NCBI GenBank assembly: GCA_903831485.1
Contig: CAIKXW010000025.1
Span: forward strand, 1-11,835
Reading direction: 5' to 3'
From: an uncultured Alphaproteobacteria bacterium
GTDB taxonomy: Bacteria > Pseudomonadota > Alphaproteobacteria > Caulobacterales > Hyphomonadaceae
DNA: 11,835 nucleotides
Numbering within the stretch: position 1 is the first letter of the stretch; each line of letters starts with the position of its first letter. Below are positions 1 to 8,500 of this stretch, in pieces. The position numbers and the translations under genes are program-made. The notes beneath the pieces are model-generated. The model made no database searches. It saw only the letters and a list, made by a program, of their open reading frames with translations, and was not told the origin of the DNA.

Positions 1-208
1 CAGGGCCGACCACGACGTCGATCTTGCCGAACTCAGCCTCCAGCTTGCGGGCGAGCGCGGCGCACAGCCGCTCTGTCGTCGGCGGGTGCGAAAAGACCAG
101 CGCCTTCTGCAGGAAGACGGGACTGCGCCGGCCGGATGACAGGATGAAGTGGCCCTCCAGGAGAGCGCCAACTTTCTTGAATTCGTTGAGGACGTCTTGC
201 GTGTTCAT
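1..208 (-). CDS. pyrE: Orotate phosphoribosyltransferase, N-terminal part (gene runs off the left edge)
   Basis: This cytosolic enzyme joins orotate to PRPP to give OMP in de novo pyrimidine synthesis. Only the first 69 residues are in the window, starting [10 protein letters not shown]. Visible hallmarks are [17 protein letters not shown] near residues 19-35 and a strand ending DVVVGP at the edge, both typical of PyrE N-termini. The ATG (complement of 206-208) has no strong Shine-Dalgarno, only a GAGC/CCCC-rich leader. It lies 53 bp downstream of the rsh stop on the same strand with no terminator between, so it is probably the last visible gene of the rpoZ-rsh-pyrE operon. The catalytic loop and PRPP motif lie outside the window. 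The identification rests on recognised N-terminal family sequence. Confidence 0.88.
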   Translation of the reverse strand, partial: MNTQDVLNEFKKVGALLEGHFILSSGRRSPVFLQKALVFSHPPTTERLCAALARKLEAEFGKIDVVVGP

Positions 209-261
209 GCGGGGGCTCTAGCGGTTTAACGGGCTTGGCTCAACGGCTCGCGAACCCGTCC

Positions 262-2514
262 TCACCCCTTCACCCGCTCGGCCGAGTCGACGACCGCAAG
301 CGCCCGGAGCGCCGCCACGATCTGGGTGAGGCGCTTGTTGTCCTCGACCTCCACGTCGAAGGCGAAGTCGAAGAAGTCGGGCGAGCGTTTCAGGGTCTTC
401 ACGTTGATTATGTTGCCCTGGGCGTCCGACACGGTCTTCGCCAGCAGGGCGAGTGCGCCGCGGCGGTTGGCAGTGGTGACGTGGATGCGGCCGACGGCCA
501 GCGGCGCGTCGGCGTCGCCCTTGGGCTTCCAGCGCAGATCGAGCCAGTGGTCGGCCTGGCCCTCATAGTCTGCGAGGCGGGCGCAATCGATGACGTGGAC
601 TTCGATGCCCCTCTCCGGGATCAGTACGCCGATGATGCGGTCGCCCGGCAGGGGCGAGCAGCATTCGGCGAGGTGCATGGTGACGCCCGCCGTCATCTCG
701 CCGCCGGCGACGAGGCTGGGGCCGTCCTGGTCGCGCGAGGCGCTTGCCTGCCTGCCCGGATCGTCGAGGCCGGGGAAGGCTTTCTCCAGCATGTCCGCCG
801 TCGAGAGGCGGCCGCGGCCGATGGCTTCGGCGAGCGCGTCGGCTTTCTCGAAGCCGGCGCGCTCGGTCATCTCGGCCTGATCGACTTCGGCGGGGTCGAG
901 ACCAATGCGCCGCAGGGCGTGTTCGATGAGGCGGCGGCCGATGGCGATGAACTCGCCGCGCTCGGCGACGCGCGTGAGACGGCGGATGGCGGAGCGCGCG
1001 CGGCCGGTGACGGCGAGATTTTCCCAGTGCGGCTGGGCGGCGGGTTTTGGTCCGCGCTGGATCTCGACCGTGTCGCCGTTCTCAAGCGCTGTGCGCAGCG
1101 GACGTTCCTGACCATTGATGCGGGCGCCGATCGTAGTGTCGCCGATCTCTGTGTGAACGGCGTAGGCAAAGTCGAGCGGCGTGGCGCCCGCGGGCAGCCG
1201 CACGAGCTGTCCCTTTGGCGTGAAGACAAAGACGCTGTCGCGGTACATCTGCAGCTTGGCGTGCTCGAGGAATTCCTCGGGGGAGCCGCCGTGCTTCAGC
1301 ATGTCGGCGAACTCGATGAGCTCGCCTTCCGCGTCGAGGCCAGCCTCGCGGGCGGATTCGGCGTCGAAACCGTACTGCGAGTTCTTGTACTTCCAGTGCG
1401 CAGCGACACCGCGCTCGGCAACGGCTTCCATGTCCGTGGTGCGGATCTGCAGCTCGACGCGGCGATTGCCGGGGCCGAGGAAGGTGGTGTGGAGCGAGCG
1501 ATAGCCGTTGGGCTTGGGCACGGAGATGTAGTCCGCAAATTTCTCCGAAAGGGCCGCCCATTGCTGATGCGCCGCGCCGAGCGCCTTGTAGCAGTCGTCT
1601 GTTGTGGGCACGATCAGACGGTAGGCGAAGACATCGCCGAGGTCCTTGAACGAGATCGACTTGTTCTCGAGCTTCCGCCAGATCGAGTACGGGCGCTTCA
1701 TGCGCCCTTTCAACTCGCCGCGAATGCCGCGTGCGAGCATGACGGTCTCGATGTCCGAGCGTATGCGGTCGAGGATCGAGGTGTCGTCAGTGGTGAGTTC
1801 TTCGAGGCGTTTCGAGATCGCGGCGTAGGCCACGGGATTGACCTGCCGGAAGGCGAGGTCTTCGAGTTCGCCGGCGAAGATCGAGAGGCCGACGCGACGT
1901 GCAAGCGGCGCGTAGATGTCGAGCGTCTCGCGCGAGATGCGCAGGCGGGACTCCTCAGTCGGCATGAACTCGATCGTGCGCATGTTGTGGAGGCGATCAG
2001 CGAGCTTCACGAGGAGGACGCGGATGTCCTTGGTCGTGGCGAGGATGAACTTCTGGAAGTTCTCTGCCTGGATCAGCGCGCGCGGGCTGTTGCTGCCTGT
2101 GACCTTCGGCAGCTTGGTGACGCCATCGACCAGCTCGGCCACGTCCTTGCCGAACAGGCCGCGGATGTCATCGACCGAGACATCGCAATCCTCGACCACG
2201 TCGTGCAGCAGGCCGGCGATGATGGTCGACTGGTCCATCTTCAGGTCGGTCAGCAGGCCAGCGACGGCGACCGGATGGGCAAAGTATGGGTCGCCTGAAT
2301 GGCGCAGCTGCTGCCCGTGCTTCATGACGGCGAAGACGTAGGCCTTGTTGAGCTCGTCGTCGGACGCATCGGGCTGGTAGGCCTGAACGCGATCGACGAG
2401 TTCGGCCTGACGCAGGAATTTTCGGCCGCGCGGCTTTGCGGCGGCGCCACCACCAACGACTGGAGATACCGTGTCCGGTTTCTTGAAAGGGGCGACGTTA
2501 GATGGTTGCCCCAT
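262..2514 (-). CDS. rsh: Bifunctional (p)ppGpp synthetase/hydrolase (Rsh, RelA/SpoT family)
   Basis: This cytosolic enzyme makes and degrades the stringent-response alarmones pppGpp/ppGpp. It has 750 residues, the usual length of long RSH proteins. The hydrolase (HD) domain is intact: R71 and H80 in RHSGDPYFAHP, HDVVED at 104-109, and D173 in LADRLHNMRT. The synthetase domain is also intact: GRMKRPYSIWRKL from 270, D294 in LGDVFAYR, GYRSLHTT at 337-344 and VELQIRT with E354. A TGS domain follows at about 428-488 (FVFTPKG...GDTVEI), then CCSPLPGDRIIG at 618-629 and a C-terminal ACT domain from about 674. Both catalytic halves look active, so it is likely the single Rsh of this alphaproteobacterium. 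The ATG is preceded by GAGG that overlaps the rpoZ TGA with a 6-nt spacer; the genes are 8 bp apart, suggesting translational coupling. pyrE follows. Confidence 0.97.
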   Translation of the reverse strand: MGQPSNVAPFKKPDTVSPVVGGGAAAKPRGRKFLRQAELVDRVQAYQPDASDDELNKAYVFAVMKHGQQLRHSGDPYFAHPVAVAGLLTDLKMDQSTIIAGLLHDVVEDCDVSVDDIRGLFGKDVAELVDGVTKLPKVTGSNSPRALIQAENFQKFILATTKDIRVLLVKLADRLHNMRTIEFMPTEESRLRISRETLDIYAPLARRVGLSIFAGELEDLAFRQVNPVAYAAISKRLEELTTDDTSILDRIRSDIETVMLARGIRGELKGRMKRPYSIWRKLENKSISFKDLGDVFAYRLIVPTTDDCYKALGAAHQQWAALSEKFADYISVPKPNGYRSLHTTFLGPGNRRVELQIRTTDMEAVAERGVAAHWKYKNSQYGFDAESAREAGLDAEGELIEFADMLKHGGSPEEFLEHAKLQMYRDSVFVFTPKGQLVRLPAGATPLDFAYAVHTEIGDTTIGARINGQERPLRTALENGDTVEIQRGPKPAAQPHWENLAVTGRARSAIRRLTRVAERGEFIAIGRRLIEHALRRIGLDPAEVDQAEMTERAGFEKADALAEAIGRGRLSTADMLEKAFPGLDDPGRQASASRDQDGPSLVAGGEMTAGVTMHLAECCSPLPGDRIIGVLIPERGIEVHVIDCARLADYEGQADHWLDLRWKPKGDADAPLAVGRIHVTTANRRGALALLAKTVSDAQGNIINVKTLKRSPDFFDFAFDVEVEDNKRLTQIVAALRALAVVDSAERVKG

Positions 2515-2522
2515 GCATGACC

Positions 2523-2873
2523 TCAGAAGCGCTCTTCGCGCGCCGACTCGAGTTCGACCTGGTAAGCCTTGAGGACTTCCTCTTCCGACGAGACCGGAGC
2601 GGCAGCCAGGGCGCGCTTGTCGGCTTCCTTCTCGGCTTCCTCGCCAGGGCGAACTTCCTGCAGCTCGGCCACCAGGCTGTCCCGGATGGTTTCGAGATCC
2701 ACCGTCTCGGCCGCGATTTCGCGCAGGGCCACAACCGGGTCCTTGTCGTTGTCGCGGTCGATGGTGATGGGGGCGCCCTCGCGGATCACGCGAGCGCGGT
2801 GGGCGGCGAGCAGGACCAGGTTGAACCGGTTCGGCACCTTTTCAACGCAGTCTTCAACCGTCACGCGGGCCAT
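2523..2873 (-). CDS. rpoZ: DNA-directed RNA polymerase omega subunit
   Basis: The omega subunit wraps the beta-prime C-terminus and helps RNA polymerase assemble. The product has 116 residues and starts [20 protein letters not shown], the canonical omega N-terminus; [10 protein letters not shown] at 21-30 and the [10 protein letters not shown] helix at 46-55 also fit. The C-terminal part (about 75-116) is a charged, Glu-rich tail longer than in E. coli (91 residues), which is common in alphaproteobacteria. The MARVTV start contains the MAR motif that in E. coli forms part of ppGpp site 1 at the beta-prime/omega interface. The start was chosen because MARVTV begins the family and because AAAGGAGA lies just upstream; the frame stays open far upstream but that part is not omega. 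It is the first gene of the operon with rsh. No promoter stands out clearly in the divergent gap at 2874-3057. Confidence 0.96.
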   Translation of the reverse strand: MARVTVEDCVEKVPNRFNLVLLAAHRARVIREGAPITIDRDNDKDPVVALREIAAETVDLETIRDSLVAELQEVRPGEEAEKEADKRALAAAPVSSEEEVLKAYQVELESAREERF

Positions 2874-3011
2874 GCGAGTCTCCTTTGCGGGGCCGCCCCG
2901 TCTACAGGAAGCGGTTCGCGTACGCAACATAAGGCTTTCCGCGTCATTTTGCCAGCAATCGCCGGATTTCAATGCGGTAACCGGGCCCAAAGCAGAGATG
3001 ACAGGTTTGAC

Positions 3012-3029
3012 CCCGGGCTGGCCCCCGGG
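3012..3029. repeat. CCCGGG pair that can form a hairpin upstream of udgB
   Basis: Two CCCGGG hexamers (3012-3017 and 3024-3029) are separated by CTGGCC. Each is self-complementary and they can pair with each other into a short, very GC-rich hairpin. It lies 28 bp before the udgB ATG, so it would probably sit in the 5' leader. No function is shown; it could be chance in a GC-rich genome. Confidence 0.4.
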
Positions 3030-3057
3030 CAGGAGGAGGCTCGCCAAGGGAGAGACT

Positions 3058-3723
3058 ATGCCCAAAGGGAGCACCGCCGCATCGCCGGAAGCGCCGCCGG
3101 ACTGCCCGCTATGCCCCCGGCTGGTCGCTTTCCGGGAAGCCAGCCGGCAGGCGCATCCGGAGTGGTTCAATGGCGCCGTGCCGTCTTTCGGGGATGCTTC
3201 GGGGCGGCTGGTGATCGTGGGGCTCGCCCCGGGGTTGCAGGGGGCGAACAAGACCGGGCGGCCATTCACCGGGGATTATGCGGGCGACCTGCTGTATTCG
3301 TCGCTGGCAAAGTACGGGTTTTCGGTCGGGGAGTTCAAGGCGCGGCCGGATGACGGGCTCCGGCTGAAGGACGCGATGATCACCAATGCAGTGCGCTGCG
3401 TGCCGCCCGAGAACAAGCCGACCGGGGCGGAAATCCTGACCTGCCGGCAGTTCCTGGTCTCCCGTCTCGGGCAGCTGCCGAAGATGCAGGTGATCATGGC
3501 GCTGGGGCGGATCGCCCATGACTCTACGGTGCGGGCGCTTGGAGCCAAGCCATCCGCCACCGTTTTCGGGCATGCCAAGCGGCATGAGCTGCAGGGCCCG
3601 CGCGGCCCTGTGGTCCTTCACGACAGCTATCATTGCAGCCGGTACAACACGAATACCGGGCGGCTTACGGAGCGGATGTTCCACGATGTCTTCGAGGGTA
3701 TCCGGAAGGATCTGGATGGCTGA
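3058..3723 (+). CDS. udgB: Family 5 uracil-DNA glycosylase (UdgB type, 4Fe-4S)
   Basis: This enzyme removes uracil, and in this family often other deaminated bases, from DNA at the start of base excision repair. The product has 221 residues, typical for the family. C16, C19, C114 and C129 have the spacing of the 4Fe-4S ligands of family 4/5 enzymes. Motif 1 is GLAPG at 55-59, followed by [14 protein letters not shown] at 64-77; family 5 lacks the usual catalytic Asp or Asn in motif 1. The C-terminal motif is [15 protein letters not shown] at 190-204, closely resembling the Thermus UDGb sequence as I recall it. [10 protein letters not shown] at 147-156 is also conserved. The ATG follows AAGGGAGA with close spacing; the longer open frame upstream is antisense to rpoZ and was not used. 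It is divergent from rpoZ, and a tRNA gene follows 61 bp later without an obvious terminator. Confidence 0.93.
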   Translation: MPKGSTAASPEAPPDCPLCPRLVAFREASRQAHPEWFNGAVPSFGDASGRLVIVGLAPGLQGANKTGRPFTGDYAGDLLYSSLAKYGFSVGEFKARPDDGLRLKDAMITNAVRCVPPENKPTGAEILTCRQFLVSRLGQLPKMQVIMALGRIAHDSTVRALGAKPSATVFGHAKRHELQGPRGPVVLHDSYHCSRYNTNTGRLTERMFHDVFEGIRKDLDG

Positions 3724-3749
3724 GGGCCGGTAGACTTCCCACGGTGGAC

Positions 3750-3773
3750 TTGGGGGGCGTTTTCGCCTATCTG
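3750..3773 (+). promoter_or_regulatory. Possible promoter of the tRNA-Gly gene
   Basis: TTGGGGG at 3750-3756 and CCTATCTG at 3766-3773 loosely resemble the alphaproteobacterial housekeeping sigma elements (TTGACG-type and GCTANAWC-type). The spacing of 9 is one short of the usual range. Transcription would start about 6 bp before the tRNA. The match is partial, and read-through from udgB is an alternative. Confidence 0.3.
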
Positions 3774-3784
3774 CGGCACGGCTC

Positions 3785-3858
3785 GCGGGTATAGCTCAAT
3801 GGTAGAGCAGCAGCCTTCCAAGCTGAATACGAGGGTTCGATTCCCTCTACCCGCTCCA
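3785..3858 (+). tRNA. tRNA-Gly, anticodon UCC
   Basis: The 74-nt cloverleaf is complete. The acceptor stem pairs GCGGGTA (3785-3791) with TACCCGC (3848-3854). The D stem is GCTC (3794-3797) with GAGC (3805-3808). The anticodon loop CTTCCAA (3815-3821) has TCC at 3817-3819. The T arm is GAGGG, TTCGATT, CCCTC (3831-3847). The discriminator is T3855 and CCA is encoded at 3856-3858. It decodes GGA and GGG. The stop codon of the convergent FkbM gene lies only 7 nt past its 3' end, leaving no space for a separate terminator. Confidence 0.97.
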
Positions 3859-3865
3859 GCCGCCC

Positions 3866-4603
3866 TCAGTGCATGACGAAAACCGTGTCGACCGCCTGCT
3901 CAGTCGGGCCAAGCGCCTTGCCGGTGTCGAGGTCTCGGGCGCTGTAACCCAGGCCGGCCATGAACTCGCGCAGGCCGGAGACGCTGTCGCCAAAGCGCTG
4001 CATGGATTGAGGCGTGGTCTCGCAAACGACAGTCGGCTTGTAATTCGCCAGGGTATTGGACGCGCCGCGCAGAACGTCGAGTTCGCCGCCTTCGACGTCG
4101 ATCTTGATGAGCGACAGCCTCGCGATGCTGATCCGGGACAGGACGTTGTCCAGCGTGTCACAGGGCACGATCTCCCGCCGCACGTCGAAGCGATCCGCCA
4201 GATCGTCCGCGGGGCCGACATGGGCGAGACCGATGCCGATACCGCCTTTCGCCTTGATCGGGATCTTGAGGTCCAGCAGCCCCGGCTCGCGTCCGAGCGC
4301 AAAGGGAAACTGAACGATATTGCGCTGCTTGCGGAAGAAGCTGGCGACGGTGGCGACCGAACGGGGCACGGATTGCGGTTCGAACGCCAGCACGAGGCCG
4401 CCGGGGTTGTTATCGGCGAAGCATCTCGAGAAATAGCCAACATGCGAGCCGACATCCACGACGCAGGTGCCGGGCACAATGTACTTGATCATGCGCACGG
4501 CGTCGGACGCCTGGTCGTTGGTGAAGATCGCCTTGAAAAGGTATTCCTTCGCCGTGCGGTGTGGTCCGGGACGGAAGAGCTCGTGTGACGTCCGCTCGGC
4601 CAA
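3866..4603 (-). CDS. FkbM family SAM-dependent methyltransferase
   Basis: The predicted 245-residue protein is a class I O-methyltransferase-like enzyme. The SAM-binding motif I is CVVDVGSHVGYFS at 47-59, with FEP at 74-76 as the acidic end of strand 2. The FkbM signature LSLIKIDVEGGELDVLRGA spans 163-181, and VVCET at 192-196 also fits. Family members methylate polysaccharides, glycans or secondary metabolites; no glycan or polyketide genes are nearby, so the substrate is unknown. The start is TTG (complement of 4601-4603), supported by GGAG about 8 nt upstream and by a proper N-terminal helix before motif I; the first ATG at residue 38 would leave too little ahead of motif I. It has no signal peptide, so it is likely cytosolic. 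It converges on the tRNA-Gly gene and is divergent from the lipoprotein gene at 4828. Confidence 0.87.
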   Translation of the reverse strand: MAERTSHELFRPGPHRTAKEYLFKAIFTNDQASDAVRMIKYIVPGTCVVDVGSHVGYFSRCFADNNPGGLVLAFEPQSVPRSVATVASFFRKQRNIVQFPFALGREPGLLDLKIPIKAKGGIGIGLAHVGPADDLADRFDVRREIVPCDTLDNVLSRISIARLSLIKIDVEGGELDVLRGASNTLANYKPTVVCETTPQSMQRFGDSVSGLREFMAGLGYSARDLDTGKALGPTEQAVDTVFVMH

Positions 4604-4722
4604 CCGCTTTACTCCGCCCCATCTGCAAAGGGATGCCGTAGCAGCCTATCGCGGCGGCGTCGCTTCCATTTCTCCATTTACGCAAGGTCAGACCCGGCTC
4701 ATATGGACATCCGCCGCGCCAC

Positions 4723-4744
4723 TTGCAGGTTTCGTTACCTGCAA
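4723..4744. repeat. Perfect 8-bp inverted repeat, candidate operator
   Basis: TTGCAGGT (4723-4730) and ACCTGCAA (4737-4744) form a perfect dyad around TTCGTT. It lies in the 224-bp gap between the divergent FkbM and lipoprotein genes, 83 bp before the lipoprotein ATG. No T-run follows it on either strand (an A6 run lies just beyond on the plus strand), so a terminator is unlikely. A dimeric regulator binding site or an RNA hairpin would fit; the regulator is not identifiable from sequence. Confidence 0.6.
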
Positions 4745-4827
4745 CACAAAAAAGGCGCTGGCGCTTTCCGTTCCCGTAAGGTCATTTCCCTTCACCGCTC
4801 TCGAGTGCGGACGGAGGAGAAACGCTC

Positions 4828-5466
4828 ATGAACTTGATTTCGAAATTGACGGGGGTTGCGGCCCTGGCCCTGATGGCTGGCTGCAACCACATGGCGGCTG
4901 ATGCGCCCGCTGTCCCGGCTGCGCCTGCGATGGCCGCAGCTCCTGTAGCTGCGCCCGCGCCTCCGGCGCCGCCCGCACCAGTGGCTGCCCCCGTTGCGGC
5001 GCCAGCGCCGATCGCGCCGGCAAATCCGGAGTATGTGACGATCGCGATGGAAATCAGCGTCGCGAAGCCGGCGGCTGAAGTGTGGGCCAAGGTCGGCGCG
5101 GACTATTGCATGCTCAGCAAGTGGATCGCCGCTGGCCGCGAAGTGCCGTGCAAGGTGACGAAGGGCGATGGCGGCATCGGCTCGGTTCGCTCGATCGCGA
5201 ACGGCGCAGTCATCGAAGTGCTGACCGCCAAGACCGACCTGTCCTATGGCTACACGCAGCCGGCGAAGGACGGGAAGTTCTACGACCTCTACCACGGCTT
5301 CATGGAAGCGAAGCCCGTCGACACGAAGTCCTCGAAGATCCTCTACACGCTTGTCTATGACGTCTCGAACCTGGCGGATCAGGCCGCCAAAGACGCCGAC
5401 GTCAAGCGCCGCCGCGCCCAGTTCGAAGGGGCGCTCGCGAACATGAAGAAGATGGCCGAGGGCTGA
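4828..5466 (+). CDS. Predicted lipoprotein with Ala/Pro linker and SRPBCC (Bet v1-like) domain
   Basis: The 212-residue product starts with a lipoprotein signal peptide: two charged residues at most, a hydrophobic core, and the lipobox LMAGC with C19 as the lipidated cysteine. The next residue is Asn, not Asp, so by the E. coli rule it would go to the outer membrane. Residues about 23-67 are a low-complexity Ala/Pro/Val linker. From about 68 the sequence reads like a SRPBCC/polyketide cyclase-like fold: YVTIAMEISVAKPAAEVWAKVG at the start, a middle with GGIGSVRSI, and a long C-terminal helix (185-210, FEGALANMKKMAEG). SRPBCC folds bind hydrophobic ligands such as lipids or sterols; the ligand here is unknown. 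GGAGG ends 10 nt before the ATG. A dyad lies upstream and a terminator directly downstream, so it appears to be monocistronic. The lipobox is clear; the fold assignment is less certain. Confidence 0.8.
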   Translation: MNLISKLTGVAALALMAGCNHMAADAPAVPAAPAMAAAPVAAPAPPAPPAPVAAPVAAPAPIAPANPEYVTIAMEISVAKPAAEVWAKVGADYCMLSKWIAAGREVPCKVTKGDGGIGSVRSIANGAVIEVLTAKTDLSYGYTQPAKDGKFYDLYHGFMEAKPVDTKSSKILYTLVYDVSNLADQAAKDADVKRRRAQFEGALANMKKMAEG

Positions 5467-5491
5467 TCAACTTCGCCAGCGATATGCGACG

Positions 5492-5520
5492 GCCCGGCTT
5501 CACAGCCGGGCTGTTTGCTT
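5492..5520 (+). terminator. Rho-independent terminator of the lipoprotein gene
   Basis: GCCCGGCT (5492-5499) and AGCCGGGC (5504-5511) form a perfect 8-bp stem with a TCAC loop, followed by a T-rich run (TGTTTGCTTTT). It starts 25 bp after the lipoprotein stop. On the minus strand no T-run follows, so it is unlikely to end the convergent gene efficiently. Confidence 0.85.
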
Positions 5521-5529
5521 TTGGGCAGG

Positions 5530-8500
5530 TCAGTCAGCCGATGCGGTGACTTCCACCGGCGGGGGCTCTGCCGGGTTCTCGAAAATGCGGCGGAGGACGC
5601 CGGGGGTGAGGACTGCGATCGGATTGATCGAGATGTTGGCGCGCGCGAACGTACCACGCACCGAGTAGGTCGGCGCGAACATTCCTTCGCCCTGACGCGA
5701 CACGAACAGGTCGCCGATGACCGGGAGCGCGCCGAGGACGGCGTTGGCGCCAACGATCGAGGGGGCCAGCACGCCATCGAGCGACAGTTCCTCCGACTGA
5801 GGGGCGATCCAGCCGCGCGCGGTGAGTCCCATGGCGGGGCCGGTGGCGCGCATACCCGGGAAGTCGATGCGGCCGCCGATGAACCTGACCGGTACATGCA
5901 CTTCGGTGAACATCACGCCCTCGCCTCGGAGCACGTCAGCCAGCCCCTGCAGCGAGGCGAGCGAGAAAAGCTGGGCGACCAGCGGCGCATCCTTCAGCCT
6001 GACGCTCGACATCGTGACGAGCGCCTGACCGTCGCCGTCTTCGAACTTGCCATCGAAGGCGAGCTTGCCGCCGAGCAGATAATCCGCCTTGAGGAGAACG
6101 CGCGCGGCAAAGCCTGCATCATCGGACCTGAGCCCGACGGTGCGGACGCCATCGGACGACCCGATCGTCACGCGAAGATCCTTGTCCTTGTCGATCTCTC
6201 CCGTGATTGACCCGGAGCGCAGTCCCCCTGCATCGAGCGCCAGCACGATCTTCGTGTTGCGGATGTCCTCGTTGTCGCGCAGCTTCAGGCGATCGGCGTT
6301 GACCTGCACGTCGAACAGGGGGCCTGGATCCCCCGGGCCGCCGACGGCGTCGCCGACGTCCTGGCCGCCGGACATGTCGAGAATGCTGTCCATCCAAGGG
6401 CTGGCGTCGAAGAACGGTCCAGCCAACGCAAAGCGGTAGCCGCCATCCTGCCGGCGCGTTGCGGAGCCACGCAGGTCGACGGTTCCGCGGGAATACATGC
6501 GTTCGATATCGACGGCAGTGATGGCGCTGTCCTTGTCCATCCTCGCCTCGCCGACCAGTTCGAGACCGTCGGCGCGGATGTCGCCGGTGACGATGGCGCC
6601 GGTTTCATCCGCGCCATACCGGAAGGTGCCGCGCGCGGGCTCGTCAAATTTCTTGCGCCAGCCGAACTCGGCGACTTCGAGTTCGGCGTGGGTGAGATCG
6701 ACGCTGGCGGAGATGGCGTCGAAATTGGCGCCGCCGGGTCCGGTCGCGCGCAGTTCCACAGTGGCTTCGCCCTGCATGAAGTTGCGCGCCGCGAGTCCGA
6801 GCGAGTTCAGCAGGTCTGGCGTCGCGCGTGCGTTGGCGATCAGCTCGACGCCGCCTTCGCCCACAGCCGAAAAGCGCTCGCGCCACTCGAAGGTGACGGG
6901 CGCCGGACCGAATGCGCCGCTGCCGGTGGCGCTCATGCCCTGCGGGTTCATGTCGAATGAGAGATTGGCGTCGGACAGGCCGAAATCGCCGAGCAGGTCG
7001 GGCATGACCACCTGCTGGAAGCGTCCGCGAATATCGAAGAAGACATCCTCCGGCTTCACGATGTCGAGCATGGGCTGCTTCACCGTGACGTCGATCGCGC
7101 CGGCGCCGCCAATGCGGGCGATGTCGACCGCGTAGCGGGAGCCGAAGCCGAACTGGCTCTGGTCGACTGCACGCAGCAGGTCCCCGAGCCGTCCAGTGCC
7201 CGATGCGGTGATCGCCATCATCGCGCCGCCGGGGGAGAATTGCGGGAGGACAATCTTGGCCTCGCCCAGCTGCCAGGCGCCCATCGTCCCGGAGTCGGCG
7301 TCGAAGGTGAGGCTGTTGCCCTTGAGGCGGCCGATGCCGTTGATGCCGGAAACTTCCGGCAGGTCGCTGACGATACTGACGGTGGCGTCCTGGACGTGGA
7401 ATTCGAGCGCGAGATGCTCGTCCGGCAGGAAGCCCTTCGCATCGGCGCCGGGAGGCCAGTCGACGGTGAAGATCGCCTTGCTGGCCGTGCCCTTTGTGAT
7501 GCGCTCACGCACCCACTGGCGGGCAGACAGGCTGAGGTCCTGCGGCCAGAAGTCGAGAACCTGCTGCGGCGTGATCGTACCGGAGCCGGTTGCGTTGCCC
7601 TTGACGCCGACCCTTGGCGTCTCGCCGGTGATGTCGAGCCACACCTCGCCTGCGCCAGTGGCGGTGAGCCCGCCGGTGACCGCATCGATGCGGGTCAGCG
7701 TGAGGCGTTGTTGATCGACCGATAGCGCGCCCTGCAGGCTGGCCGTTGCGAACTGCCAGGGGTTTTCGAACACCGGCTGCGCGTTGAGAGTGACACCAGA
7801 TCCGTCAAGCTTGAACGGCGTCGGCGCCGCCTCGCCTCTCATGATGGCGGCGGCGTCCAGTTCGCCGCTGAACTGGCCGCTCAGCCAGTCGCTGTCGAGG
7901 GCGAGCGATTTCAGGGTGACCTTCTTGTTCGCCGGATCGTAGGACGCATCGAAGGCGAGGTTCATCACCGCCACCTCCTGATCGGCGATCTTCACGCTGC
8001 CCGTGACGCCGGACAGCGAGAGGCTGGTGCTCAGAAGGCCGGAGCCTTCGGTGGCGGCGACCGAGAAGGCGGCGCTGGCGGGACGGCCGGATGTGAACGC
8101 GTCGCCGGTGTAACCGAACATTTCGGCGATCGAGGTTGGGTCGACGCCTTCCAGCTTCACGGTCGCCGCGGCCCGTTTCACCTCGCCGTCGGAGGCGAGC
8201 GCGATACTGATGCGGTTGGGCTCGCCCGGAATGGCGTCTGCGAGCGTGATGTTCAGCGTCAGCGAGACGCCGTCGCGGTTGGCCTTCCAGATGCCGGCGA
8301 CCGGATTGGCGCTCCAGTGGTTGCTGGACTTTCGGTCATCGACGTCGAGCCGGAAATTCGAGAGCTCGACCTGTTCGAACGACCCGGCAGAAATCAGCGC
8401 GCGAATCGGCGTGGCGAGTGTGACCCAGTTGATGTCGCGGATCGGATCGAAGGGCTTGTCGGACGGGTCGGGCTCTTTCGCGATGACCATGTCGGCGAGC

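Noticed and set aside
235..2298. A 687-codon plus-strand open frame
   Set aside because: It is fully antisense to rsh, whose domains and catalytic residues are all intact. High GC makes long antisense frames common, and its product resembles no family I know.
2569..3057. N-terminal extension of the uracil-DNA glycosylase
   Set aside because: The frame is open but antisense to rpoZ. The ATG at 3058 has a good SD and gives the normal family length.
2874..3269. N-terminal extension of omega
   Set aside because: The added residues overlap udgB and do not resemble omega; MARVTV with AAAGGAGA upstream is the proper start.
3869..4588. A 239-codon plus-strand frame after the tRNA
   Set aside because: It is antisense to the FkbM gene, which has clear SAM-binding and family motifs.
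4723..4744. Dyad read as a rho-independent terminator
   Set aside because: There is no T-run after the stem on either strand, and no gene end lies next to it.
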